From contig NZ_JAALAA010000009.1 in the NCBI RefSeq assembly GCF_011045035.1, positions 62,001 to 126,000 on the forward strand: DNA of 64,000 bases, read 5' to 3'. Below are positions 24,586-34,353 of the stretch, piece after piece (positions within the stretch are counted from its first letter, which is position 1; each line of letters begins with the position of its first letter). The translations under genes were made by a program, and so were the position numbers. Source of the stretch: Nocardioides turkmenicus (GTDB lineage Bacteria; Actinomycetota; Actinomycetes; Propionibacteriales; Nocardioidaceae). The notes under the pieces were generated by a model. It was not told where the DNA came from. It made no database searches and saw only the letters and a list, made by a program, of their open reading frames with translations.

Positions 24586-25838
24586 GCCGTCAGCTCCTCA
24601 CGCATCAGCATCTTGGCCTCCTCATAGACCTCGAGCGTATTGCGTGCGGTGAGATCCCAGGAGAAGTCCTGGGCGTGTTCGCGGGCGCCTTCGGCCAGCG
24701 CGGACCAGCGCGGGTGGGAGGCGACGGCGTTGGTGAGCGCGTCGGCCCACTGGGCCGGGTCGTGCCCGTCGACCAGGAGCCCGCTGCGGCCGTGGCGCAC
24801 CGCGGTGGTCAGGCCGCCGACCGCGGCCGCGACGACCGGGGTGCCACAGGCCTGCGCCTCGACGGCGACCAGGCCGAAGGACTCGTTGTAGGAGGGGACG
24901 GCGACGACGGAGGCAGCGGAGTACCAGAGCGCGAGCTCGTCCTGGCGCACCGGCGGGACGAACCGGACCACGTCGGAGATCCCCAGCTCGTGCGCGAGGT
25001 CGGCGAGCCCGGTCGGGTGCTCCAGGCCGGAGCCGGAGGGGCCACCGACGATCGGCACCACCAACGACCGGCGCAGCGACGGGTCGCGGGCGAGCATGAC
25101 GGCGGCCGCCCGCAGGAGTACGTCAGGAGCCTTGAGCGGCTGGATCCGGCCGGCGAAGAGGAGCACGTGGGCGCGGGCCGGCAGTCCGAGCGCGGCCCGC
25201 GCGGCGGCCCGCCCGCGCGGACGGAAGACCCGCAGATCGACCCCGGGATGCACGACGGCGACGCGACCGGGCTCCGCGTCGTACATGTTGATCAGCTGCT
25301 TGGCCTCGAGGTCGGTGTTGGCGATCAGCATGTCGGCCGCCTCGACGACCTGCTCCTCGCCGATCACGCGGGCCTCGGGCTCGGGGGTGTCGCCCTCGGC
25401 GAGCGCCTCGTTCTTCACCTTGGCCATGGTGTGCATGGAGTGGACCAGCGGCACGCCCCAGCGGTCGCGGGAGAGCGCGCCGACCTGGCCGGAGAGCCAG
25501 TAGTGGGAATGCACGGCGTCGAAGTAGCCCGGCGGGTTGGACGCCTCGGCGCGGAGCACCTCGCGCGCGAACGTGCACAGCTGCCCGGGAAGATCACCCT
25601 TGGACAGGCCCTCGAACGGACCGGCGTGGACGTGGTGGACCGCCACCCCGTCGTACGCCTCGACGACCTGCGGCAGGCGCGAGGAGGTCGCGCGGGTGAA
25701 GATGTCCACCGCGATGCCCTGGGTGGCCAGCCGCCGGGAGAGCTCGAGGACGTAGACGTTCATGCCGCCGGCGTCGCCGGTGCCGGGCTGGTCGAGCGGA
25801 GAGGTGTGCAGACTGACCATCGCCACGCGGTGGATCAT
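24582..25838 (-). CDS. mshA: D-inositol-3-phosphate glycosyltransferase MshA
   Basis: First enzyme of mycothiol synthesis, which transfers GlcNAc from UDP-GlcNAc to inositol 3-phosphate. The GT-B protein of 418 residues has the signature [20 protein letters not shown] at about 19-38, [34 protein letters not shown] and [19 protein letters not shown] near the C-terminus (retaining GT4 motif). Length is typical. It forms a coupled pair with ybjN and is divergent from an SDR gene. Its presence confirms an actinobacterial mycothiol producer. Confidence 0.95.
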   Translation of the reverse strand: MIHRVAMVSLHTSPLDQPGTGDAGGMNVYVLELSRRLATQGIAVDIFTRATSSRLPQVVEAYDGVAVHHVHAGPFEGLSKGDLPGQLCTFAREVLRAEASNPPGYFDAVHSHYWLSGQVGALSRDRWGVPLVHSMHTMAKVKNEALAEGDTPEPEARVIGEEQVVEAADMLIANTDLEAKQLINMYDAEPGRVAVVHPGVDLRVFRPRGRAAARAALGLPARAHVLLFAGRIQPLKAPDVLLRAAAVMLARDPSLRRSLVVPIVGGPSGSGLEHPTGLADLAHELGISDVVRFVPPVRQDELALWYSAASVVAVPSYNESFGLVAVEAQACGTPVVAAAVGGLTTAVRHGRSGLLVDGHDPAQWADALTNAVASHPRWSALAEGAREHAQDFSWDLTARNTLEVYEEAKMLMREELTA

Positions 25839-25976
25839 GCCTGCCCCTTTGTGTGTGTACGCCTGTGGTCCCGTCTCTCAACAAGCGGATGTCGGCCATC
25901 ATTCCCGGCGGCACGAATCATCTTCGATCGTGGGACCCGGTACCCAATGTCGAGCGGACAACGAGAGAATGGATCC

Positions 25977-26720
25977 ATGTCGTCCAAGAACGCTGTCGTG
26001 ACCGGCGCCTCGAGCGGGATCGGGGCCGCCACCGCCCGCCGACTCGCCAAGGAGGGCTACCACGTCTTCCTGGCCGCCCGCCGGGCCGACCGGATCGAGG
26101 CGCTGGCCGCGGAGATCGGCGGCACCGCGGTCGCGACCGACGTCACCTCCGACGACTCCGTCGCCGCGCTCGCCGAGGCGGTCGGAGACCGTCTCGATCT
26201 GCTGGTCAACAACGCCGGCGGCGCGTTCGGCGTCGACCAGGTGGCCGAGGCCGACCTGACGAAGTGGCAGGCCATGTTCGAGGCCAACGTGATCGGCCTG
26301 ACCCGGGTGACCCAGGCGCTGCTCCCGGCCCTGATCGCCTCCGGCGCGGGCGCCGTCGTCAACGTCGGCTCGATCGCCGGCCGCCGCGCCTACGAGGGCG
26401 GCGCCGGCTACAACGCCGCCAAGTTCGGCACCCGCGCGGTCACCGAGGCGCTGCGCCTGGAGATCGTCGACAAGCCGGTGCGGATCATGGAGATCGCACC
26501 CGGCATGGTCCACACCGAGGAGTTCTCGCTGGTCCGCCTCGGCGGCGACCAGGCGGCGGCCGACAAGGTCTACCAGGGCGTCGCGGACCCGCTCGTGGCC
26601 GAGGACATCGCCGACGCGATCGTCTGGATGGCCACCCGCCCGGCTCACGTCAACATCGACGAGCTGGTCATCAAGCCGCGCGCCCAGGCCGCACCGCACA
26701 AGGTGCACCGCGAGAGCTGA
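25977..26720 (+). CDS. SDR family NAD(P)-dependent oxidoreductase
   Basis: Classical short-chain dehydrogenase of 247 residues. The cofactor motif TGASSGIG lies at about 9-16, NNAGG at about 79-83, the catalytic Ser in NVGSIAGRRA and YNAAKFG carries Tyr and Lys (YxxxK). AARRADR after the second strand suggests NADPH preference. The sequence resembles the YdfG/serine-3-dehydrogenase-like group, with the C-terminal IVWMATRPAHVNIDELVIKP. The ATG at 25977 is in frame and immediately precedes the Rossmann strand. It is divergent from mshA with 138 bases between. Confidence 0.9.
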   Translation: MSSKNAVVTGASSGIGAATARRLAKEGYHVFLAARRADRIEALAAEIGGTAVATDVTSDDSVAALAEAVGDRLDLLVNNAGGAFGVDQVAEADLTKWQAMFEANVIGLTRVTQALLPALIASGAGAVVNVGSIAGRRAYEGGAGYNAAKFGTRAVTEALRLEIVDKPVRIMEIAPGMVHTEEFSLVRLGGDQAAADKVYQGVADPLVAEDIADAIVWMATRPAHVNIDELVIKPRAQAAPHKVHRES

Positions 26721-26812
26721 CCGCGCTTTCCGGCCTCTGACCTGGTCTGGTCCGGCTCGGAGGGGTGCCGAGGATTCAGTACGCAGCAGCCGACGGTGTC
26801 ACACTCGATGAC

Positions 26813-27502
26813 GTGCAGACGATCGGACTCATCGGCGGCATGAGCTGGGAAAGCACAGCCGCTTACTACGAGGGACTCAACAAGGGTGTCCAGGAGCGGC
26901 TCGGCGGTCTTCACTCCGCCAAGATCGTGCTGGCCTCCGTCGACCTGGCCGAGCTGACGGAGCTGCAGGAGAAGGAGGCCTGGGACCAGGTCGCCGAGAT
27001 CCTGGTCGCTGCTGCGCGCAGCGTCGTGGCCGGCGGTGCCGACTTCATCCTGCTGTGCACCACGACCTTCCACAAGGTCTACGACGAGGTGGCGGCCGCC
27101 GTCGACGTGCCGGTGCTGCACCTGGCCGACGTGCTCGCCGAGAAGTCCAAGGAGCTCGGCATCACCAAGGCCGGCTTCCTCGCCACCCGCTACACCGTGG
27201 AGAACGACTTCTTCGCCCAGCGGATCTCCGACCACGGCGTCGACGTGAACCTGCCCGACACCCTCCACGTGGAGCTCCTCGACTCGATCATCTACGAGGA
27301 GCTCGTCCACCGGACCGTCGTGCCCGGCTCGCGCAAGCGGGTCCTCGAGGTCGTCCACGAGCTGTGGGACGCCGGCTCCGACGGCGTCATCCTCGGTGCC
27401 TCCGAGCTCAGTCTCCTGGTGCGGCCGAGCGACGTCGACGTACCCATCCTCGACGCCATCACCGTGCACGTCGAAGCGGCCCTCAACCTAGCCCTCAGCT
27501 GA
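26813..27502 (+). CDS. aspartate/glutamate racemase-fold protein, catalytic cysteines absent
   Basis: 229-residue member of the Asp/Glu racemase family, clear from IGLIGGMSWESTAAYY at the N-terminus. Active racemases use a Cys (or Thr) in the first motif and a Cys in a GCTE-type second motif. Here the first motif is CTTTFHK (Cys82, then Thr83 at the expected site) and the second is LGASELSLL, with Ala196 in place of the Cys. Racemisation by the usual two-base mechanism is therefore doubtful, and it may be an isomerase or lyase of another type or a binding protein. The GTG at 26813 is chosen because homology starts there. Confidence 0.75.
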   Translation: MQTIGLIGGMSWESTAAYYEGLNKGVQERLGGLHSAKIVLASVDLAELTELQEKEAWDQVAEILVAAARSVVAGGADFILLCTTTFHKVYDEVAAAVDVPVLHLADVLAEKSKELGITKAGFLATRYTVENDFFAQRISDHGVDVNLPDTLHVELLDSIIYEELVHRTVVPGSRKRVLEVVHELWDAGSDGVILGASELSLLVRPSDVDVPILDAITVHVEAALNLALS

Positions 27503-27623
27503 CGCTGGTCGAGCCGCGAGCGCCAGCGAGCGTGTCGAGACCAACACAATCCTCTCGGCGCTCGATAGGACTGTGTTGGTCTCGACACGCCTCCGCCTAG
27601 CGGCTCCGGCGGCTCGACCAGCG
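27503..27623. repeat. 121-bp REP-like inverted repeat filling a convergent intergenic gap
   Basis: Outer arms CGCTGGTCGAGCCGC (27503-27517) and its inverse complement (27609-27623) enclose a second perfect pair of 17 bases (27532-27548 and 27572-27588, GTGTCGAGACCAACACA). It occupies nearly all of the space between the stop codons of the racemase-like and protease genes. Confidence 0.85.
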
Positions 27624-27631
27624 GCGGTCTG

Positions 27632-28933
27632 CTACTGCTCGAGCATCCGGTTCGCGAGCTCGCGCAGCTCGGGGCTCAGGTCGCCCTCGTGCACGACCGT
27701 CCGCTGCCCGTCCACCTCGAACTCGTAGATGTAGCGGTCGGCGCCCTTCGGCTTCGACGGGCCCGCGTTGGCCAGCAGGTCACGCACCGTGGCCGCCTGC
27801 GAGTCGCCGGGCGCGAGCTCGACGGACCCTTCCGACGTACGTCCCAGGAACCCGCCGCTGCGGCGCACCCTCACCACGGTCGGCGACTCACCGTCGGGCC
27901 CGGGCGCTCCAGGCGCACCGGAGGCCGGGGTGACGCCGACCTCGGACCAGGCCGTGGTGACCGCGTCGACGTGCTCGCCGGCCTCGGCGATGGTGGCCGC
28001 CGCGAACCCGGCGAAGTCGGTGTCGGTGGTGACCGCGCCGTTGGTCAGCGCGGCGTACCAGATCTTGCCGGCGCCGTCCCAGGAGTTGCCGCCGATCGCC
28101 TTGGCGGCGAGGGCGAAGGCGCGGTTGGGGATGCCGGAGTTGATGTGGACGCCGCCGTTGTCGTCGGGACCTTCGTAGATGTCGTCCATGTGGGCCGGCT
28201 GCGGGTCCTTGCCCAGGTTGGGGTCGTCGTAGGCGGTCCCGGGCTCGAGCATGTGGCGCAGCCCGACGCCCTGGACCGACTCGGTGAAGAGGCCGGCGCC
28301 GATGATCCAGTCGGCCTCGTCGGCGCTCTGGCCGAGAAGGCGCTGCTTGATGCAGGAGCCGTAGACGTCGGAGATGTGCTCGTTGAGCGCGCCGGGCTGA
28401 CCCTGGTAGACGAGCCCGGCGGTGTGCTCGGTGACCGCATGGGAGAGCTCGTGGCCGATCACGTCGACGGCCTTGGTGAAGCGCTGGAAGACCTCGCCGT
28501 CACCGTCGCCGAAGACCAGCTGGGTGCCGTCCCAGAAGGCGTTGGCGTAGTTGCGGTCGTAGTGGACGGTCATCACGACCTCGATGCCCTGACCGTCGTA
28601 GGAGTCGCGGCCGTAGACCTCCTCGAAGAGTGCGAGCGAGCCGGTGATGCCGGCCGCGGCCTCGTCGACGGTCTCGTCGCCCGACTCCGGCTCCCCCGCG
28701 GCGCGGACCTTCTCGCCGGGGAGGTCGGTGCCGTTGCCGGCGGTGTAGACGGTCCAGTCGCCCGCCTCGGCGGCGGTGCTGCCCGCCTCGGGGGCAGGGC
28801 GCTGGGTGAGCACCCTGGTCAGGTGCTCCGACCGAGCGGCACGGAAACCTTGGTCCTGGTCGAGGCGACCGGGATCGAGCCGCTGCATCAGGTAGGGGGG
28901 AACGATGTGGCAGACGTGTTTCCGAGAGGTCAT
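27632..28933 (-). CDS. protealysin-type M4 metalloprotease fused to an emfourin-like domain
   Basis: 433 residues. The short N-terminal precursor has the protealysin-type VPPYL motif at 11-15. The thermolysin fold carries the zinc motif HELSH (His161, Glu162, His165), the third ligand Glu185 in LNEHISD, and the catalytic His263 in GGVHINSGIPNRAF. There is no signal peptide, as in protealysins. After a Pro/Gly linker (about 336-352), the C-terminus at 353-433 (VVRVRRSGGFLGR, then GADRYIYEFEV and VHEGDLSPELREL) resembles emfourin, the small protein inhibitor usually encoded beside protealysin. The ATG at 28933 is preferred to an in-frame TTG four codons upstream. Confidence 0.85.
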   Translation of the reverse strand: MTSRKHVCHIVPPYLMQRLDPGRLDQDQGFRAARSEHLTRVLTQRPAPEAGSTAAEAGDWTVYTAGNGTDLPGEKVRAAGEPESGDETVDEAAAGITGSLALFEEVYGRDSYDGQGIEVVMTVHYDRNYANAFWDGTQLVFGDGDGEVFQRFTKAVDVIGHELSHAVTEHTAGLVYQGQPGALNEHISDVYGSCIKQRLLGQSADEADWIIGAGLFTESVQGVGLRHMLEPGTAYDDPNLGKDPQPAHMDDIYEGPDDNGGVHINSGIPNRAFALAAKAIGGNSWDGAGKIWYAALTNGAVTTDTDFAGFAAATIAEAGEHVDAVTTAWSEVGVTPASGAPGAPGPDGESPTVVRVRRSGGFLGRTSEGSVELAPGDSQAATVRDLLANAGPSKPKGADRYIYEFEVDGQRTVVHEGDLSPELRELANRMLEQ

Positions 28934-29031
28934 GGGTTCAGCCAACCGTCATCTCCGGATGCGGGTCAAGGAGGTCGCGGCGGATAAGATCAGTCGTCCC
29001 GTCCCGCGCCAGAAATCGAGCCGCTTCGCAC

Positions 29032-30921
<1,890 letters not shown>

Positions 30922-30933
30922 CGAAGCTCTACG

Positions 30934-30970
30934 ACGGCCGCCGATCCCTTGGGTCGGCGGCCGTTTCGTT
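30934..30970 (+). terminator. terminator after typA
   Basis: Perfect 11-bp stem ACGGCCGCCGA (30934-30944) and TCGGCGGCCGT (30954-30964) with a 9-base loop, followed by TTCGTT. The T-tract is short and interrupted. Confidence 0.7.
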
Positions 30971-30995
30971 GCGTTCAGCCTGAGACACTTCCACC

Positions 30996-31055
30996 ATGAC
31001 GCGTACGCCTGTGGAGGCCGCGATCGCGACCCCGTCACCGTCCAAGGAGAGCTGA
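30996..31055 (+). CDS. possible 19-residue leader ORF before the aldolase
   Basis: ATG to TGA encodes 19 residues (MTRTPVEAAIATPSPSKES). The stop codon directly abuts the GTG of the aldolase gene, so a ribosome finishing it could re-initiate. The aldolase Shine-Dalgarno AAGGAGA lies within its last codons. No function or homologue is recognised, and it could be a chance ORF or the remnant of an upstream gene. Confidence 0.3.
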   Translation: MTRTPVEAAIATPSPSKES

Positions 31056-31916
31056 GTGACCCTCACGACCACCGCCGCCCTCGTCAACGCGGCCTACCAG
31101 GAGGGCCGCGGGGTCGCCGCCTTCAACGCGATCAACCTGGAGACCGTCGAGGCGATCACCGCCGGGGCGGAGGCGGCGAACCTGCCGGTCATCGTGCAGA
31201 TCAGCGAGAACGCGGTGCGCTATCACGGCGGGCTGGCGCCGCTGGCCCAGGCCGCGATCGCCGTCGCGTCCAGCTCCACGATCCCGATCTCGCTCCACCT
31301 GGACCACGCGACCGACGAGCGCCTGGTCGGGATCGCGGTCGACCTCGGCTTCTCGTCGGTGATGTACGACGCCTCCCAGCTGTCCTACTCGGAGAACCTC
31401 ACCCGCACCGCCGCCGTCACCCACCGCTGCCACGACCGTGGCGCCCACGTCGAGGCCGAGCTGGGCGAGGTCGGCGGGAAGGCGATGGATCGAGCTTGTC
31501 GAGATCAGGGCGCCCACGCGCCCGGCGTACGCACCGACCCTCAGCAGGCGGCCGCCTTCGTCGCCAGCACCGGGGTCGACGCCCTCGCCGTCGCCGTGGG
31601 CTCGAGCCACAAGATGACCACCCGCGACGCGGCCCTCGACGAGGTGCTGATCGCGGAGATCCGGCGCGCCGTCGACGTACCGCTGGTCCTGCACGGCTCC
31701 TCCGGGGTCAGCGACGAGGGGCTCCGGGCCGCCATCGCGGCCGGGATGACGAAGATCAACGTCGCCACCCAGCTCAACAAGGCGTTCACTGCCGCAGTGC
31801 GCGAGACCCTCGGCGCCGACCCCGATCTGGTCGACCAGCGCCGCTATCTCGGCGCCGGCCGGGACGCGATGGCGGCGGAGACAGCACGCCTCCTGACGGT
31901 GATTTCTCACCAATAG
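31056..31916 (+). CDS. class II fructose/tagatose-bisphosphate-type aldolase with inserted repeat
   Basis: 286-residue zinc aldolase. Asp and zinc His are in SLHLDHAT; the segment VEAELGEVGGK carries the conserved Glu. VGSSHKMTTRD has a second zinc His, and VLHGSSGVSDE with KINVATQLN binds the phosphates. Between GGK and GAHAPGVRTDP the protein carries nine extra residues (AMDRACRDQ). These are encoded around GATCGAGCTTGTCGAGATC, which looks like a palindromic repeat inserted in frame. The loop lies just after the catalytic Glu, so activity may be affected. The GTG has AAGGAGA 6 bases upstream. The exact sugar phosphate is uncertain. Confidence 0.85.
   Translation: MTLTTTAALVNAAYQEGRGVAAFNAINLETVEAITAGAEAANLPVIVQISENAVRYHGGLAPLAQAAIAVASSSTIPISLHLDHATDERLVGIAVDLGFSSVMYDASQLSYSENLTRTAAVTHRCHDRGAHVEAELGEVGGKAMDRACRDQGAHAPGVRTDPQQAAAFVASTGVDALAVAVGSSHKMTTRDAALDEVLIAEIRRAVDVPLVLHGSSGVSDEGLRAAIAAGMTKINVATQLNKAFTAAVRETLGADPDLVDQRRYLGAGRDAMAAETARLLTVISHQ
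31488..31506. repeat. palindromic repeat inside the aldolase CDS
   Basis: GATCGAGCTTGTCGAGATC, whose complement GATCTCGACAAGCTCGATC has the form of intergenic REP-type repeats common in Nocardioides-like genomes. It coincides with an in-frame insertion of about nine residues relative to the usual GGKDGAHAPG sequence of this family. Confidence 0.55.
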
Positions 31917-31918
31917 AG

Positions 31919-31932
31919 TGGAAGCGCTCCCA
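31919..31932. promoter_or_regulatory. LacI/CebR-type operator 1
   Basis: TGGAAGCGCTCCCA differs from the CebR operator TGGGAGCGCTCCCA at one position. It starts 3 bases after the aldolase stop and lies about 120 bases before the sugar-binding protein gene. TTGACA at 31962-31967 lies between the two operators. Confidence 0.7.
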
Positions 31933-32008
31933 CCACAACAAAATCGTTACTCACGCTCCTCTTGACACGGCCTTGTGAGCACACTCACACTCTCCCTAGT
32001 CCCGAGAG

Positions 32009-32022
32009 TGGAAGCGCTCTCA
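32009..32022. promoter_or_regulatory. LacI/CebR-type operator 2
   Basis: TGGAAGCGCTCTCA, 30 bases before the GTG of the sugar-binding protein gene. The centre is 90 bases from operator 1. The probable regulator is the LacI-family gene at the end of this operon. Confidence 0.7.
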
Positions 32023-32052
32023 CTCCCCACACAGACGTGCAGGAGCACCCCC

Positions 32053-33357
32053 GTGTCCAAGATCTCCAAGTCATGGCGCCGTACGCCACGGACCGCCCTC
32101 GCCGCGTGCGCGGTCGCCTCCCTCGTCGCCGGCCTGACCGCCTGCGGCGGCGGTGGTGACGGCGACGACGAGCAGGCCAAGCTCGGCAAGGACGACACTC
32201 TGACCATCACGACGTTCAGCGAATTCGGCTACGGCGACCTCATCGAGGAATGGAACGCCGACCCTGAGCGCCCCTTCAAGGTGAAGCAGACCGTGGTCGC
32301 CGAGTGGGACACCTGGAAGCAGAGCCTCACCACCGGCCTGCAGTCGGGCGAGGGTCTCACCGACATCGTCGCCATCGAGGGCGACATGATGCCCGCGCTC
32401 GTCGCCGAGGGCGCCTCCGAGCAGTTCGTCGACCTCACCGACAAGGAGCTCGACAGCCGCTGGATGGAGTCGAAGTACCTCGAGGGCCAGACCGCCGACG
32501 GCAAGCAGATCGGCTACCCGACCGACGCCGGCCCCGAGGCGTTCTGCTACCGCGCCGACCTCTTCGAGAAGGCCGGTCTCCCCTCCGACCGCGAGTCCGT
32601 GAAGGCCCTCTTCAAGGACTGGGACACCTACTTCGCCACCGGCGAGAAGTTCGTCGCGAAGGTGCCCGAGACCAAGTGGTACGACTCCAGCGGCTCGATC
32701 GCTCAGGCGATGCTCAACCAGGTCGAGTTCCCGTTCCAGACCAAGGACCAGAAGATCGACGTCGACAACCCGGAGCTCCGGGCGGTCTACGACTCGGTCG
32801 CGAAGTACGCCCCCACCCTCTCCACCCAGGTCGAGCAGTGGAAGGAGGACTGGCAGGCCGGCTTCACCAACAACGGCTTCGCCACCATGCCGTGCCCCGG
32901 CTGGATGTTCGCCAACATCAAGGACTCCGCCCCTGACGTGAAGGGCTGGGACATCGTCGACGCCTTCCCGGGCGGTGGCGGCAACTGGGGTGGCTCCTAC
33001 CTGGCCGTCCCGACGCAGTCGCAGCACCAGGAGGAGGCCAAGGAGTTCGCCAACTACCTGACCAACGCGGAGTCGCAGGTGGCCGCGTCCAAGGTGGCCG
33101 GCAACTTCCCGGCCAACCTGGAGGCCCAGTCGGTCCTGGCCGAGGAGAACGCCACGGACCCGTACTTCAACAACGCCCCGACCTCGCAGATCCTCGCCAA
33201 CCGTGCGGAGGCCGTGCCGGCGGGCGTCCCGTTCAAGGGTGACAAGTACTCCGACATCCTCGGCCTCTTCCAGCAGGCGATCCGTCGCGTCGACGAGGGC
33301 ACCGACCCCGAGAAGTCGTGGGCGACGTTCACCGAGGGCGTCGAAGGAATGTCCTGA
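32053..33357 (+). CDS. ABC transporter sugar-binding lipoprotein (CebE-like)
   Basis: 434-residue extracellular solute-binding protein of the carbohydrate uptake family 1. The N-terminus has positive residues, a hydrophobic core and the lipobox LTAC at about 26-29 followed by a GGGGDGDD linker. The body carries PTDAGPEAFCYRADLFEKAG and GGGGNWGGSYLAVP, typical sugar-binder segments. The GTG at 32053 has AGGAG about 7 bases upstream. The operators, adjoining permeases and GH1 enzyme point to cellobiose or another beta-glucoside as substrate. First gene of a five-gene operon. Confidence 0.9.
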   Translation: MSKISKSWRRTPRTALAACAVASLVAGLTACGGGGDGDDEQAKLGKDDTLTITTFSEFGYGDLIEEWNADPERPFKVKQTVVAEWDTWKQSLTTGLQSGEGLTDIVAIEGDMMPALVAEGASEQFVDLTDKELDSRWMESKYLEGQTADGKQIGYPTDAGPEAFCYRADLFEKAGLPSDRESVKALFKDWDTYFATGEKFVAKVPETKWYDSSGSIAQAMLNQVEFPFQTKDQKIDVDNPELRAVYDSVAKYAPTLSTQVEQWKEDWQAGFTNNGFATMPCPGWMFANIKDSAPDVKGWDIVDAFPGGGGNWGGSYLAVPTQSQHQEEAKEFANYLTNAESQVAASKVAGNFPANLEAQSVLAEENATDPYFNNAPTSQILANRAEAVPAGVPFKGDKYSDILGLFQQAIRRVDEGTDPEKSWATFTEGVEGMS

Positions 33358-33360
33358 TCC

Positions 33361-34353
33361 ATGCCGACGACCACATCCGCCCCGGTCGAGAACGCCACCA
33401 CGGCGACCTCGACCGGGGCGTCCCCCCGCCGCCAGACCTGGCGTGACCGGCTCTCCCGGTGGGACCTGAAGCTCTCGCCGTACCTCTACGTCGCGCCGTT
33501 CTTCCTGGTGTTCATCCTCATCGGGCTCTACCCGATGCTCTACACCGGCTACCTGTCCTTCTTCTCCTGGCCCGCCTACGGCGCCGACCGTGGTCCGTGG
33601 GTCGGCTGGGAGAACTACGCCCACGTCCTCGGCGACTCGGTCTTCCGGAAGGCCTTCTGGAACACCATCGGGATGTTCCTGCTCTCCTCGGTGCCGCAGA
33701 TCATCGTGGCGACGATCCTCGCCGCGCTGCTCGACACCCAGCTCAAGGGCCGGACCTGGTGGCGGATGAGCATCCTGCTCCCGTTCGTGGTCGCGCCCGC
33801 GGCCTCCGCGCTGATCTTCGGCGCGATCTTCGCCGACAAGACCGGGCTGCTCAACCAGACCCTCGCCGGCATCGGTCTTCCGACGGTGCCCTGGCACGCC
33901 GACCGCTTCGCCTCCTGGTCGGCCATCGCGACGATGGTCAACTGGCGCTGGACCGGCTACAACGCGCTGATCGTCCTCGCCGCGATGCAGGCGATCCCGC
34001 GGGACCTCTACGAGGCCGCCGAGATCGACGGTGCCTCGAAGGTGAAGCAGTTCTTCCACGTCACGCTGCCCTCGATCCGCCCGACCATGATCTTCGTCAT
34101 CGTCACCTCGACGATCGGCGGCCTGCAGATCTTCACCGAGCCGCGACTCTTCGACACCAACCTGCGCCACCAGGGCGGCTCCGACTTCCAGTACCAGACC
34201 CTGACGATGTACGTCTTCAACACCGCCCAGACCTCGACCAACCCGTACCCGCGGGCGGCTGCCGCCGCCTGGATCCTGTTCCTGATCATCGTCGGGATCG
34301 CGCTGGTCAACTTCCTGGTCACCCGGGCCGTCCAGCGAAGGAGCCTGCGATGA
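33361..34353 (+). CDS. sugar ABC transporter permease (CebF-like)
   Basis: 330-residue membrane subunit of the MalF/UgpA type with six or so hydrophobic segments after a polar N-terminus of about 35 residues. The coupling-helix EAA motif appears as EAAEIDGASKVKQFFHVTLPSI near residues 218-239. It starts 4 bases after the binding-protein stop and overlaps the next permease by 4 bases (ATGA). No ATPase gene is in the operon, so a shared ATPase such as MsiK elsewhere in the genome is expected. Confidence 0.92.
   Translation: MPTTTSAPVENATTATSTGASPRRQTWRDRLSRWDLKLSPYLYVAPFFLVFILIGLYPMLYTGYLSFFSWPAYGADRGPWVGWENYAHVLGDSVFRKAFWNTIGMFLLSSVPQIIVATILAALLDTQLKGRTWWRMSILLPFVVAPAASALIFGAIFADKTGLLNQTLAGIGLPTVPWHADRFASWSAIATMVNWRWTGYNALIVLAAMQAIPRDLYEAAEIDGASKVKQFFHVTLPSIRPTMIFVIVTSTIGGLQIFTEPRLFDTNLRHQGGSDFQYQTLTMYVFNTAQTSTNPYPRAAAAAWILFLIIVGIALVNFLVTRAVQRRSLR

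Noticed and set aside
31917..32052. Considering the sequence between aldolase and binding protein as the binding-protein N-terminus from an upstream GTG at 31975.
   Set aside because: The signal peptide begins at the GTG at 32053, which has its own AGGAG site, and the upstream codons cover the second operator.
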